A DNA stretch of 64,000 bases from Bradyrhizobium frederickii (GTDB lineage: Bacteria; Pseudomonadota; Alphaproteobacteria; Rhizobiales; Xanthobacteraceae). Both the position numbers and the translations under genes were made by a program. The first letter of the stretch is position 1. Every line of letters starts with the position of its first letter. The notes below the pieces were generated by a model. It was not told the origin of the DNA. It saw only the letters and a list, made by a program, of their open reading frames with translations, and did no database searches. The stretch spans positions 62,001 to 126,000 of the forward strand of contig NZ_SPQS01000010.1 in NCBI RefSeq assembly GCF_004570865.1, given 5' to 3'. Positions 1 to 8,225 of this stretch are shown piece by piece.

Positions 1-1294
1 GGCCGAACCGCACGTCATAGTCGAGCAGGTCCACGACCGCGCGCTCGCCTTCGATCCTTTCGGCGATCAGGTCGATGCCGAAGCGGCCGAGCAGGTCGGA
101 GAGGTCGGACGGATGGATGTCCGAGGTCGATGCCCGCCTGGGGTCGAGCAGCAGCGCGGCCGGCACCTTGATGAAGCGCACCCCTCGATCGGCCAGCTCG
201 CGCGGCTCGATGCGCAGATCCGTGACGTGGTCGATCGAGAAGCGGAAGCCACGCTGGGCGAGTGCCGCGAGATTCTCGGTCTCGGCCGGGCCGAGATTGC
301 GGAACGTCGATTGCTTGAACTCCAGCACCAGCGAGGGCGCCAGCGCCCGGTTGGCTTCGAGGAAGTCGAGGCATTGCGCGAAGGTGGTGGAATTGCCGAG
401 CGTGGACGCCGCGACGTTGCAGAACACGCCGACGTCCTTGTTGCGCACCATCAGGCGCCGCAGCACCTGCACACAGCGCAGCATCACCATGTTGTCGATG
501 CGCCCGATCAGCCCGGAAGCCTCCGCGATGCTGATGAACTCCTCGGCTGCGACCAGCTGGTCGCGTTCGTCGCGCAGGCGCGTCACCGCCTCGTAGAACC
601 GCACCTTGCGCTGCGGCAACGTCACCATCGGCTGGAGGAAGATGTCGATGCGGTTCTCGTCGATGGCGTTGCGCAGCGTCGCCAGCAATTGAGTCTGGTT
701 GCGCCCGGTGGCGGTCTGAATCGGGTTGGAGGTCGGGGCCTGGACCGCCGGCGCCGGCCGCGGCTGCGCCGATGGAGGCGGAGGCGAGGGTGCTGCGGGA
801 AGCGGGGGAGGGGCGGCTCGCCGCTCCTCGAACGGCGCAACCAGGTCGATCGGTGCCTCCGGCTCGGCCGTGGCGGGAGCCGCCGGGCTGCCGGCCAGCA
901 TGTCCTCATGGGCCGACACGGTGGTGGCGAGCTGCCTGACCAATCCGCCGAGCTCGTTGATCTCGCCGACCACCGACTGGATGCGGTCGGAGTTGGTCGA
1001 ATTGGACGAGGCGATGCGTCCCTCGATCGCAGCCAGCCGGCGGCCGAACTCGGCCACCTGGCGGGCGAGGTCGGCAGTGCCGCGCGACAGATCCGCGATC
1101 TGGCCGCCGACGTCGCTGCGGTCACGCAGCCGCATCGACACGGCGTTGTAGAGGATCAGGAAGGTCAGCGCCGTGAGCGCCACGATCGCGGACTCAGTTC
1201 CGCTGATGCCGGCGACGGCGTAGAGCGCAAGCCCGAGCGAGGCTGCGACCAGAACCATGCAGATGGCGATGAAAATCGTCGAAATGCGAATCAT
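1..1294 (-). CDS. Membrane-anchored degenerate EAL-domain protein (TipF-like), 3' end outside the window
   Basis: About 431 residues are visible and the C-terminus is cut by the window edge. Two hydrophobic segments lie at about residues 4-24 and 35-52, followed by a charged helical stretch likely to be a coiled coil (about 55-100), a Pro/Ala-rich linker, and an EAL-type fold from about 185. The signature reads EAV rather than EAL, and the usual Asp-Asp-Phe-Gly metal motif reads Asp-His-Val-Thr, so hydrolysis of cyclic-di-GMP is doubtful. Two membrane helices, a coiled coil and an inactive EAL domain are the architecture of Caulobacter TipF, a cyclic-di-GMP receptor in flagellum assembly. That match is by architecture only; no flagellar gene is visible nearby. 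The start is the ATG at 1294 just before the first hydrophobic helix. Confidence 0.8.
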   Translation of the reverse strand, partial: MIRISTIFIAICMVLVAASLGLALYAVAGISGTESAIVALTALTFLILYNAVSMRLRDRSDVGGQIADLSRGTADLARQVAEFGRRLAAIEGRIASSNSTNSDRIQSVVGEINELGGLVRQLATTVSAHEDMLAGSPAAPATAEPEAPIDLVAPFEERRAAPPPLPAAPSPPPPSAQPRPAPAVQAPTSNPIQTATGRNQTQLLATLRNAIDENRIDIFLQPMVTLPQRKVRFYEAVTRLRDERDQLVAAEEFISIAEASGLIGRIDNMVMLRCVQVLRRLMVRNKDVGVFCNVAASTLGNSTTFAQCLDFLEANRALAPSLVLEFKQSTFRNLGPAETENLAALAQRGFRFSIDHVTDLRIEPRELADRGVRFIKVPAALLLDPRRASTSDIHPSDLSDLLGRFGIDLIAERIEGERAVVDLLDYDVRFG

Positions 1295-1435
1295 GCCGCG
1301 CGTTACGCCTCAAGAGCTGCCTGCCTCACCCGGGAAAACACGGGTCGCGATGCGATTCCGTCCTGCCTCGTGCCCCCAAAGCAGCATGAGCTTAACATCA
1401 TTGTTGATTCGAGGGGATAGCGGCCCCGCTGAGGC

Positions 1436-2998
1436 TCAAGTCAATCCGGCCCGGCGAAAGCCTTCGAGGTAGCGTTCGCGGTCGCTGGCAAGCTTGACCG
1501 GCATGAACTCGGCGAGCCAGGCGAGCGAGATGTTCGGCTGGGCACGGCGGAGCTCCTTCAACGCCGCGTGGGCGAGATCCCTCTGCCCGGCCATGCCGGC
1601 CGCCGCCGTCAGCACCCGATGCGCGCCGACGAAATCGCTGCGCTGGCGCAGGGCCTCCTGAGCGAGGCGGATCGCCTCAGCGTCATCGCCGCCGAGGAAG
1701 CGGGCATAGGCGGCTATACCGTAATAGACGGGGGCATAGGGATCGCGCGGGCTGAGGCGGATCGCCCGCCGCGCGGCCTCGTCGGCATCCCGCCAGCGGC
1801 CGCAATAGCCGAGCGCCAAACCATAATAACCCTGCGCCAGGGCGAAATTCGGATTGAGCCGCAGTGCCGTCTCGAATTCGGCCAGAGCATCCTGGAACCG
1901 GCGTGCAAACAAATTGACGTGGCCGAGCGCGTTGTGCGCCCAGGCATCCTCGCTGTCGGCACGGATGGCGGCCCGTGCGGCACGTTCGGCACCGGTGATT
2001 GCGCTGTCCATGTCCATCCAGCCCATATGCGCCGTGAACATGTAGCTCGTCCCGAGCAGCCCGAGCGCCTTGCCATAGTTCGGGTCGAGCGCGATGGCTT
2101 TTTCGAGCAGGGCCTGCGCGACGACGTGATCCTGCCGTGTCACACGCCAGTAATGCGACAGCGCGCGCATCACGAGATCCCAGGCATCCATGCTGTCCGG
2201 CGGCTTGCGTTGGGCGCGAAAGCTTTCCGCTGCATAGAGCTGCGGCTCGATCGCCGCGACGATAGCTTCGGTGATCTCGTCCTGCACGGCAAAGACGTCG
2301 GCAAGCTCGCGATCGTAGCGTTCGGCCCAGAGATGACTGCCGGTCGCGACATCGTTGAGCTGCGCGCTGATGCGGACGCGGTCACCTTCCTTGCGGACGC
2401 TGCCTTCGACGACGTAGCGAACACCGAGTTCTTGGGCGACCTCACGCAGATGAACCGCGCGGCCCTTGTAGATGAATGAGGAGTTACGCGCGATCACGAA
2501 GAACCAGCGCAGCTTCGATAGCGCGGTGATGATGTCCTCGCTGATGCCGTCGGAGAAATAGTCCTGCTCGGCCTCGCCGCTCATATTGATGAATGGCAGG
2601 ACCGCGATGGCAGGCCGGTCGGGCAGCGGCAAGCCTGCCGATGTAGCGGCTGCCGGCTGGCTCGTCGCTGCCGGCGTCGCCGCCTCGGAGAGCTCGGTGA
2701 CTTCGCCGACAAACCGGACGCCCTTGCGCGCGATGGTGCGGATCAGCCGCTGCTCCTCACCATTGTCGTCGACGGCGCGCCGCGCGGCGTTGATCCGGCT
2801 GGTGAGCGTCGATTCCGAGACGACGCGGCCGTTCCAGACCGCGTCGAGCAGATCGTCCCGCGTCACCACGCGTTCGCGGTTGCGAAGGAGATAGAGCAGA
2901 AGATCGAACACCTGGGGCTCGAGCGCTATCAGCGTCTTCGCGCGGCGCAATTCGCGCCGCCCGGCATCGAGCACGAAATTCTCGAAATGAAACGCCAC
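1436..2998 (-). CDS. Winged-helix (CadC/OmpR-like) regulator with TolB-like and TPR regions
   Basis: A 520-residue protein with three parts. Residues 1-105 form an OmpR/CadC-type winged-helix DNA-binding domain without a receiver domain (ending in IARKGVRFVGEV). A Pro/Ala linker leads to a TolB-like domain (about 125-260; RPAIAVLPFINMSG and DGISEDIITALS). The rest is TPR repeats. This layout is common in Rhizobiales and is often annotated as an adenylate cyclase-like or TolB N-terminal regulator, although no cyclase catalytic domain is present. The start is GTG at 2998 with a GAGG about 8 nt upstream; no in-frame ATG gives an intact first helix. The target genes and signal are unknown. There is no membrane helix between the DNA-binding and TolB parts, unlike CadC itself. 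Confidence 0.87.
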   Translation of the reverse strand: MAFHFENFVLDAGRRELRRAKTLIALEPQVFDLLLYLLRNRERVVTRDDLLDAVWNGRVVSESTLTSRINAARRAVDDNGEEQRLIRTIARKGVRFVGEVTELSEAATPAATSQPAAATSAGLPLPDRPAIAVLPFINMSGEAEQDYFSDGISEDIITALSKLRWFFVIARNSSFIYKGRAVHLREVAQELGVRYVVEGSVRKEGDRVRISAQLNDVATGSHLWAERYDRELADVFAVQDEITEAIVAAIEPQLYAAESFRAQRKPPDSMDAWDLVMRALSHYWRVTRQDHVVAQALLEKAIALDPNYGKALGLLGTSYMFTAHMGWMDMDSAITGAERAARAAIRADSEDAWAHNALGHVNLFARRFQDALAEFETALRLNPNFALAQGYYGLALGYCGRWRDADEAARRAIRLSPRDPYAPVYYGIAAYARFLGGDDAEAIRLAQEALRQRSDFVGAHRVLTAAAGMAGQRDLAHAALKELRRAQPNISLAWLAEFMPVKLASDRERYLEGFRRAGLT

Positions 2999-3117
2999 GC
3001 CAGCCTCGGTTCGGGCTCGGAAATCAAGGTCCTCTCAGCGTAAAATAATGCCGCTCTCAAGGCCAGCGCGCCGCATGCGCCCTATCGTCCCGGCGTTTTC
3101 AACCCCGGAGAATTGCC

Positions 3118-3957
3118 ATGTCGACATCCGCCGCGCTCAAACAGGCTCCCACCCAGCCCGATCTTGCCGCCATCAAGCAGCGCCAGCATGGCGCCTGGTC
3201 TTCGGGCGACTATGCCGTCGTCGGCACCACACTGCAGATCGTCGGCGAGCAACTCTGTGAAGCCTTGGACTTGCGCGCCGGCAGCAAGGTGCTGGACGTC
3301 GCCGCCGGCAACGGCAACGCGACGCTGGCTGCGGCGCGGCGCTGGTGTGACGTCACATCCACCGACTATGTGCCGGCGCTGCTCAAGCGCGGCCAGGAAC
3401 GTGCGGCGGCGGACCATCTGACGGTCGAATTTCGCGAGGCTGACGCCGAAGCGCTGCCGTTTGCGGACGCGAGTTACGACGTCGTGCTCTCGACCTTCGG
3501 CGTGATGTTCACACCGGACCAGGAAAAGGCGGCCTCCGAGCTTGCACGCGTCTGCAAATCCGGCGGCAAGATCGGGCTCGCCAACTGGACCCCGCAGGGT
3601 TTCATCGGCCAGCTGTTCAAGACCATCGGCAAGCATCTGCCGCCGCCGGCCGGCGTGAAGTCGCCGGCGCTCTGGGGCACGCCGGCGCGGCTCGAGGAGA
3701 TGTTCGCAAGCCAGGCCTCGGATATATCGGCCGAGCCGCGCATGTTCGTGTTCCGCTATCGCTCGCCCGAGCACTGGCTCGATGTCTTCAAGACCTTCTA
3801 CGGGCCGACGCTGAAGGCGTTTGCCGCGCTCGACGAGAGCGGGCAGGCCGCGCTGCGACGCGATCTCCTGGCGCTGCTCGGCGAGTTCAACCATGCCGAT
3901 GACGGCACCATCGTCGTGCACAGCGAGTATCTGGAAGCCGTCATCACCAAGCGCTGA
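3118..3957 (+). CDS. Class I SAM-dependent methyltransferase
   Basis: A 279-residue cytosolic methyltransferase of the UbiE/Methyltransf_11 type. The glycine-rich SAM-binding motif is VLDVAAGNGNATLAAARR (about residues 58-75), followed by an acidic residue after strand 2 and a motif IV-like stretch around ASYDVVLSTFGVMF. The substrate cannot be read from the sequence. The ATG at 3118 is preceded by CGGAG. The gene stands alone: the upstream regulator is divergent (start 2998) and the downstream yihY-like gene is convergent, so it has its own promoter in the 119-bp gap. A function in quinone or small-molecule methylation is possible but unsupported. Confidence 0.87.
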   Translation: MSTSAALKQAPTQPDLAAIKQRQHGAWSSGDYAVVGTTLQIVGEQLCEALDLRAGSKVLDVAAGNGNATLAAARRWCDVTSTDYVPALLKRGQERAAADHLTVEFREADAEALPFADASYDVVLSTFGVMFTPDQEKAASELARVCKSGGKIGLANWTPQGFIGQLFKTIGKHLPPPAGVKSPALWGTPARLEEMFASQASDISAEPRMFVFRYRSPEHWLDVFKTFYGPTLKAFAALDESGQAALRRDLLALLGEFNHADDGTIVVHSEYLEAVITKR

Positions 3958-4007
3958 GATGCCGTTCGATCGGGCCGGATGAGCTCCGGCCCGATCGTCG
4001 TCATGGG

Positions 4008-5138
4008 CTAAAATGGCGCAGCGGCTCCGACGGTGTCGGCCGAGACCGCATCGCGGGTACCGAGCGGCTTGGGCTGCCCCTCGGTCGTGTCCCTCAGCGT
4101 CTGCCGCTCGATCTCCGAATTCAGCTCGGCGCCGAACATGATGACGATCGCCGACATCCACATCCACGTCATCAGGCCGATCGCGGCGCCGAGAGAGCCA
4201 TAGGTCGCGTTGTAATTGGCGAACTCAGAGAGATACCAGGACAGCAGCGCCGAACCGGCGATCCAGAGGAGGGCGGCCGTCACCGCGCCGAAACTCAGCC
4301 ATTGCCAGCGCGGTGCATCGCGACTGGGCGCGAAGCGGTAGAGGATCGCGAGCGCCACCAGCAGGATGAGGAACATGAGCGGCCATCGTGCCAGCGCCAC
4401 GATCAGCTTGCTTTCGGGCGCCATGCCGATGTGATTGAGTGCCAGCGGGAAGGCGACGACAACGCCTACCATCACCAACAGGGCCACGATGCCGCCGATT
4501 GTGAAGGCGAGCGACACCAAGTTGAGCTTGATGAAGCTGCGCTTCTCACGCTCCTCATAGGCCACGTTGAGGGCATCGAAGATCGCCTTGACCCCGGCAT
4601 TGGCGCTCCAGATCGCCAGCAAGAGGCCGAACAGGAAGGCGGCACCCAGCGTGGTATTGCCGTTCGAGACCACGCGCGCCACCTGGTCCTCGACGATCTG
4701 GAACGAGCCCTCGGGCAGCATGGTCGCCAGCGTCTGCAGATTGGAGCTGATCGTCGCGGGGTCAGCGAACAGGCCGTAAGAGGAAACCAGCGCCGTGACC
4801 GCCGGAAAGATCGCGAGCAGCCCGAAGAACACGACACCGCCCGCGGTCGCGAGCAGGCGGTCCTCGTCGATGCGCTGATAGGTCCGCCAGAAGATATCCT
4901 TCCAGCCGGCCCAGGGGATTGAGAACGGGCTCTTGGCATGGCGGCCGCGGCCGAGCTGCATGGCCGCGCGCGCCGGGTGTGTTTCCGGTGAATTCGCCTC
5001 GCCCTTGCGGTGGTCTTGCGGAGGCCCCGACCCGGCCAGGCCAGAGTCCTGAAAGTAGCGCTCCGCCGTCAGCACGAACACGGCTGTCGCCGCCACCAGC
5101 AGCCAGGAGTCGATCTGTTCGGAGCGCCGCACCAACAT
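4008..5138 (-). CDS. YihY/BrkB-family inner-membrane protein
   Basis: A 376-residue polytopic membrane protein with about six hydrophobic segments between residues 85 and 350 and the family pattern of a cytoplasmic amphipathic stretch (WRTYQRIDEDRLLATAGGVVFFGLLAIFPA). The family was once misnamed RNase BN; its real role is unclear. The N-terminus has an extra hydrophobic segment (WLLVAATAVFVLTAE) and a hydrophilic linker before the core. The start ATG at 5136-5138 overlaps the TGA of the holin-like gene by one base (TGATG), so the two are translationally coupled. The C-terminal tail is polar and not conserved in the family. Confidence 0.87.
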   Translation of the reverse strand: MLVRRSEQIDSWLLVAATAVFVLTAERYFQDSGLAGSGPPQDHRKGEANSPETHPARAAMQLGRGRHAKSPFSIPWAGWKDIFWRTYQRIDEDRLLATAGGVVFFGLLAIFPAVTALVSSYGLFADPATISSNLQTLATMLPEGSFQIVEDQVARVVSNGNTTLGAAFLFGLLLAIWSANAGVKAIFDALNVAYEEREKRSFIKLNLVSLAFTIGGIVALLVMVGVVVAFPLALNHIGMAPESKLIVALARWPLMFLILLVALAILYRFAPSRDAPRWQWLSFGAVTAALLWIAGSALLSWYLSEFANYNATYGSLGAAIGLMTWMWMSAIVIMFGAELNSEIERQTLRDTTEGQPKPLGTRDAVSADTVGAAAPF

Positions 5139-5725
5139 CAAGCGTCCAATCGATGACCGTGGCGCCTGCGGCGCGCCGCCGTATACCCCGCCAGTCCAAT
5201 CGCCGCGAGCATCAGGCCAAGCTGCACGGATCGGTTGGTGCGAACCGGCCAGGCTCTTGCGCCATGGCGGCGCTCGCCCGGCGCCAGCGGCGCAAGGGGA
5301 ATCGTGGTCGCGACCTCCTTGACAGCCTCCTTGACCGTTCCGCGGGGAATCCGCGGGGTCGCAATGGCAACGCGCAACCGGCTGGCAAGTGGCACGATCG
5401 GCTTGGCTTTGCGCCTCATCTGCGCCATCGCCACCCCGGCGCAGACCGCCGCCAGCACCAGCAGCACGCCCGCGACGACACCGAAACCCCAGAACTGCCC
5501 GTAGCTGATGGCGACCCAGCGGTACAGGGCGATCAGGCCGACGAAAAATGTCGCCACGACGAACAGGCCCGCGGCCGCGAACAGACCGCCGGCCACGGCG
5601 TAAGACGTTACCTTGCCGGTGGCCTGGCTGGTCTGGTCGCGCAGATAGGATTGCGCGGCGCGTTTGACGTGATTGAGCTTCAGCGCCATACCGGCGCGCA
5701 GCAATTCGCCCGATGGCGCGAGCAT
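5138..5725 (-). CDS. Phage holin family (DUF1469-like) membrane protein
   Basis: A 195-residue protein with two central hydrophobic helices (VAGGLFAAAGLFVVATFFVG and FGVVAGVLLVLAAVCAGVA) and a third hydrophobic segment near the C-terminus, followed by a basic tail. This matches the Phage_holin_3_6/DUF1469 family, which is chromosomal in many bacteria and is not evidence of prophage. The start was placed at the ATG at 5725 because GGAGGA lies 8 nt upstream; the open frame extends further but only as antisense to prmB. It is followed directly by the yihY-like gene with a TGATG overlap. Both products are inner-membrane proteins and may work together. Confidence 0.8.
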   Translation of the reverse strand: MLAPSGELLRAGMALKLNHVKRAAQSYLRDQTSQATGKVTSYAVAGGLFAAAGLFVVATFFVGLIALYRWVAISYGQFWGFGVVAGVLLVLAAVCAGVAMAQMRRKAKPIVPLASRLRVAIATPRIPRGTVKEAVKEVATTIPLAPLAPGERRHGARAWPVRTNRSVQLGLMLAAIGLAGYTAARRRRHGHRLDA

Positions 5726-5817
5726 CTGGAGATCCTCCGAGAGCGAGAAAATTCGTTCGGGGGATGAACGTGGCCGAATTTGAGTTGTTCCGACCGAGCT
5801 CGGTCCGTCCTGATGAA

Positions 5818-6777
5818 TCAGCCGAGATCGGCGGCCGCGATCCAGAACACCTCGCCTTCGGACTCCTCGGTGTCGAGCCAGAGCAGCGGCAGGTCCGGAA
5901 AGGCCTCGTCGACCAAGTCCCGGCCGCGGCCGATCTCGCAGATCAGCCCGCCGTCCGGCGTCAGGTGATCCGGCGCCTCGCGCAGGATGCGCCGCACCAC
6001 ATCGAGGCCGTCGGCGCCGCCGTCGAAGGCGAGCTTGGGCTCGGCCCGGCATTCCGGCGGCAGCGCGGCCATGCCTTCGGCATCGACGTAAGGCGGGTTG
6101 GTGATGATCAGATCGTATCTGTTGTCGCCGAGCGGGGCGAACAGGTCGCCGCGATACAGGCTGATGCGGTCCTCCAGCCCGAACTCGCCGACGTTCCGTG
6201 CGGCGACTTCGAGCGCGCCCTTGGAGATGTCGACGGCATCGACAATGGCATTCGGGAAATGATGCGCGGCGAGGATGGCGAGGCACCCCGACCCCGTGCA
6301 GAGATCGAGCACGCGCCCGACGGCGGTGGGATCGTCGATCAGCGAGCCGGCCTCGCCGTCGCCGCCGAAATGCGAATCCAGGAGCTCGCCGATGAAGGAG
6401 CGCGGAACAATGACGCGCTCGTCGACATAGAAGGGCAGGCCGCGCATGTAGATCTTGTTGACGAGATAGGCGGCCGGTTTGCGCGTGGTCACGCGTTGGT
6501 GGATCAGATCGAGGACGGTCTTGCCTTCCGCGGCCGTGACGCGCGCGTTGGCGAAGCTCTCGAGCTGTTCGGGATGCAGATGCAGCGCCTCGCAGACCAG
6601 AAAGGCGGCTTCGGCGACCGGATCGGTCGTGCCGTGGGCAAAAGCGAGCTTGGCTTCATTGAAGCGGCTCACCGCATAGCGGACGAAATCGAGCAGCGTG
6701 AGGAGCTCGCCGCGTCCGACTTTCGCGAGCTTTGGCGCGGCGCGGCTGCGCGCAGTCTTCTTGGTTGCTCTTGCCAT
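5818..6777 (-). CDS. prmB: Ribosomal protein L3 N5-glutamine methyltransferase
   Basis: A 319-residue SAM-dependent methyltransferase of the HemK/PrmC class that methylates a glutamine of ribosomal protein L3. The N-terminal helical domain (about 25-110) is followed by the Rossmann domain with VLDLCTGSGCLAI and the catalytic NPPY motif (ITNPPYVDAEGM, about residue 217). The family-typical VPRS(F/P)I stretch before motif I supports PrmB over PrmC. The first 20 residues are basic and disordered. The start overlaps the stop of moaE by one base (TGATG). PrmC would be expected next to prfA, which is absent here, in line with the PrmB call. Confidence 0.92.
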   Translation of the reverse strand: MARATKKTARSRAAPKLAKVGRGELLTLLDFVRYAVSRFNEAKLAFAHGTTDPVAEAAFLVCEALHLHPEQLESFANARVTAAEGKTVLDLIHQRVTTRKPAAYLVNKIYMRGLPFYVDERVIVPRSFIGELLDSHFGGDGEAGSLIDDPTAVGRVLDLCTGSGCLAILAAHHFPNAIVDAVDISKGALEVAARNVGEFGLEDRISLYRGDLFAPLGDNRYDLIITNPPYVDAEGMAALPPECRAEPKLAFDGGADGLDVVRRILREAPDHLTPDGGLICEIGRGRDLVDEAFPDLPLLWLDTEESEGEVFWIAAADLG

Positions 6778-7259
6778 CAGGATTTGGTCCAGCGTGCGGC
6801 GGCTTGGTCGTCACGGGCCTGGGCTTCGACCCAGCCGGTGCCGGTGGCGCTCTCTACCTTCTTCCAGAACGGCGCGTTGGTCTTGAGGTAATCCATCAGG
6901 AACTCGGCCGCCTGGAACGCGGCCTGGCGATGCTGCGAGGCGGTCAGGACCAGCACGATGTTCTGGCCCGGCATGAAGCGGCCGACACGGTGGATCACCG
7001 TGACGCCGTTGAGCGGCCAGCGCGAAACGGCTTCGTCGGCATGACGCCTGATCTCTTCCTCGGCCATGCCGGGATAATGTTCGAGCGTCAGCGCCGCGAC
7101 CTTCGCGCTGTCGTCGTCGGCGCGGCAGATGCCGGAGAAGCTCACAACCGCACCGATATCGGTGCGGCTCTGGGTCAGGACCGCGATCTCGCGGGCGATG
7201 TCGAAATCGTCTTCCTGAATCCGGATGGTGACGGGGCAGGTGGCGACAGGGGTGGTCAT
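6777..7259 (-). CDS. moaE: Molybdopterin synthase catalytic (large) subunit
   Basis: A 160-residue protein that, with thiocarboxylated MoaD, inserts the dithiolene sulfurs into precursor Z to make molybdopterin. The family core LEHYPGMAEEEI, HRVG and the active-site segment YLKTNAPFWKKVE (lysines about 125-133) are intact. It lies directly after moaD (3-nt gap), the usual pairing of the two subunits, and overlaps the start of prmB by one base. It would act in the cytosol; molybdenum cofactor is needed for nitrate reductase and similar enzymes. Confidence 0.95.
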   Translation of the reverse strand: MTTPVATCPVTIRIQEDDFDIAREIAVLTQSRTDIGAVVSFSGICRADDDSAKVAALTLEHYPGMAEEEIRRHADEAVSRWPLNGVTVIHRVGRFMPGQNIVLVLTASQHRQAAFQAAEFLMDYLKTNAPFWKKVESATGTGWVEAQARDDQAAARWTKS

Positions 7260-7262
7260 GGC

Positions 7263-7514
7263 CTAGCCGCCGGTCATCGGCGGGAAGAACGCGATCTCGC
7301 GGGCGCCGGCGATCACGGCGTCCGATTTGACGTGGGCGTGGTCGATGGCGGCGCGGATCACCTTCGGCTTCTCGAATGCGTAGGCATAGGCCTCGCTTTG
7401 GCCCGACAGCCAGGCGATCAGCTCCTCGACGGTGCGCACGGTCGCCGGCGGCTCGATGGTCTCCTCCGCCTTGCCGACGCGCTCGCGCACCCAGGCAAAA
7501 TACTTCACCTTCAT
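7263..7514 (-). CDS. moaD: Molybdopterin synthase sulfur carrier (small) subunit
   Basis: An 83-residue ubiquitin-fold protein ending in Gly-Gly (FFPPMTGG), the site that is adenylated and thiocarboxylated before sulfur transfer. The beta-grasp pattern starts at MKVKYFAWVRERVG. The start ATG overlaps the TGA of pgsA (ATGA), and a purine-rich stretch lies inside the end of pgsA. Length matches the family (about 80-85 residues). It is translated with pgsA upstream and moaE downstream. Confidence 0.94.
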   Translation of the reverse strand: MKVKYFAWVRERVGKAEETIEPPATVRTVEELIAWLSGQSEAYAYAFEKPKVIRAAIDHAHVKSDAVIAGAREIAFFPPMTGG

Positions 7515-8128
7515 CCCTCGTCCTCCTTGATGAGGTGATGGATGCCGGCGCGGAAGTAATCGTAGCCGGTGTAGATGGTGAGGATCGCCGACGCCCACAG
7601 CAGCGCGAGGCCGATCATCGAGACCACGGGCACCACCTCGTCGCCGGCAGGTCCCGCGAGCAGGAAGCCGATCGCGACGAGCTGGACCGTGGTCTTCCAC
7701 TTCGCAAGCTTGGTCACGGGCACGCTGACGCGGAGCGCGGCCAGATATTCGCGCAGACCCGAGACCAGGATCTCGCGGCACAGGATCACGATGGCGGCCC
7801 ACAGCGACCAGCCGTGGATGATGCCGTCGGCGGCGAGCATCAGCAGGCAGGAGGCGACCAGCAGCTTGTCGGCGATCGGATCGAGCATCCGGCCGAATGC
7901 CGATTGCTGATTCCAGATCCGCGCGTAATAGCCGTCGAGGTAGTCGGTGACCGCAGCCGCAATGAAGATGGCGACCGCGACCCAGCGCAGCCACAGCGGC
8001 TGATCCAGGATGGACTGCGCGTAAATGCATCCGACCACGACCGGGATCGCGGCGATCCGGCCATAAGTCAGGATGTTCGGGAGGGACATCGCGCGCCTCG
8101 TCGTCCCTCGTGTCGTGGCGATGTTCAT
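7511..8128 (-). CDS. pgsA: CDP-diacylglycerol--glycerol-3-phosphate 3-phosphatidyltransferase
   Basis: A 205-residue integral membrane enzyme that makes phosphatidylglycerol phosphate, the committed step to phosphatidylglycerol and cardiolipin. The CDP-alcohol phosphotransferase motif D-G-x2-A-R-x8-G-x3-D-x3-D is intact (DGYYAR...GRMLDPIAD). About five hydrophobic helices are visible. The start chosen is ATG 8128 (MNIATTRG), with AGGA 4 nt upstream; ATG 8089 (MSLPNILTYGR) would give 192 residues and also fits the family N-terminus. First gene of the pgsA-moaD-moaE-prmB run. Confidence 0.93.
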   Translation of the reverse strand: MNIATTRGTTRRAMSLPNILTYGRIAAIPVVVGCIYAQSILDQPLWLRWVAVAIFIAAAVTDYLDGYYARIWNQQSAFGRMLDPIADKLLVASCLLMLAADGIIHGWSLWAAIVILCREILVSGLREYLAALRVSVPVTKLAKWKTTVQLVAIGFLLAGPAGDEVVPVVSMIGLALLWASAILTIYTGYDYFRAGIHHLIKEDEG

Positions 8129-8225
8129 CCGTCCTACCAATACCGCTCGGGCCTGAAGGTCAACCGTTCCGCTTCCCAGATGGGTGCGGGATACGACGAC
8201 CATATGACCGCGGTCCCCCTTTAGT

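Noticed and set aside
113..1420. Long open frame on the plus strand opposite the EAL gene
   Set aside because: High G+C shadow: His/Arg/Gly-rich product without domains, opposite a recognisable gene.
1436..2998. Adenylate cyclase annotation
   Set aside because: No class III cyclase catalytic domain; only DNA-binding, TolB-like and TPR parts are present.
3082..4167. Long minus-strand frame opposite the methyltransferase
   Set aside because: Low-complexity Arg/Asp/Gly product antisense to a gene with clear motifs.
5138..5725. Prophage remnant suggested by the holin-like protein
   Set aside because: DUF1469 holin-like genes are common chromosomal genes; no endolysin, integrase or structural gene is near.
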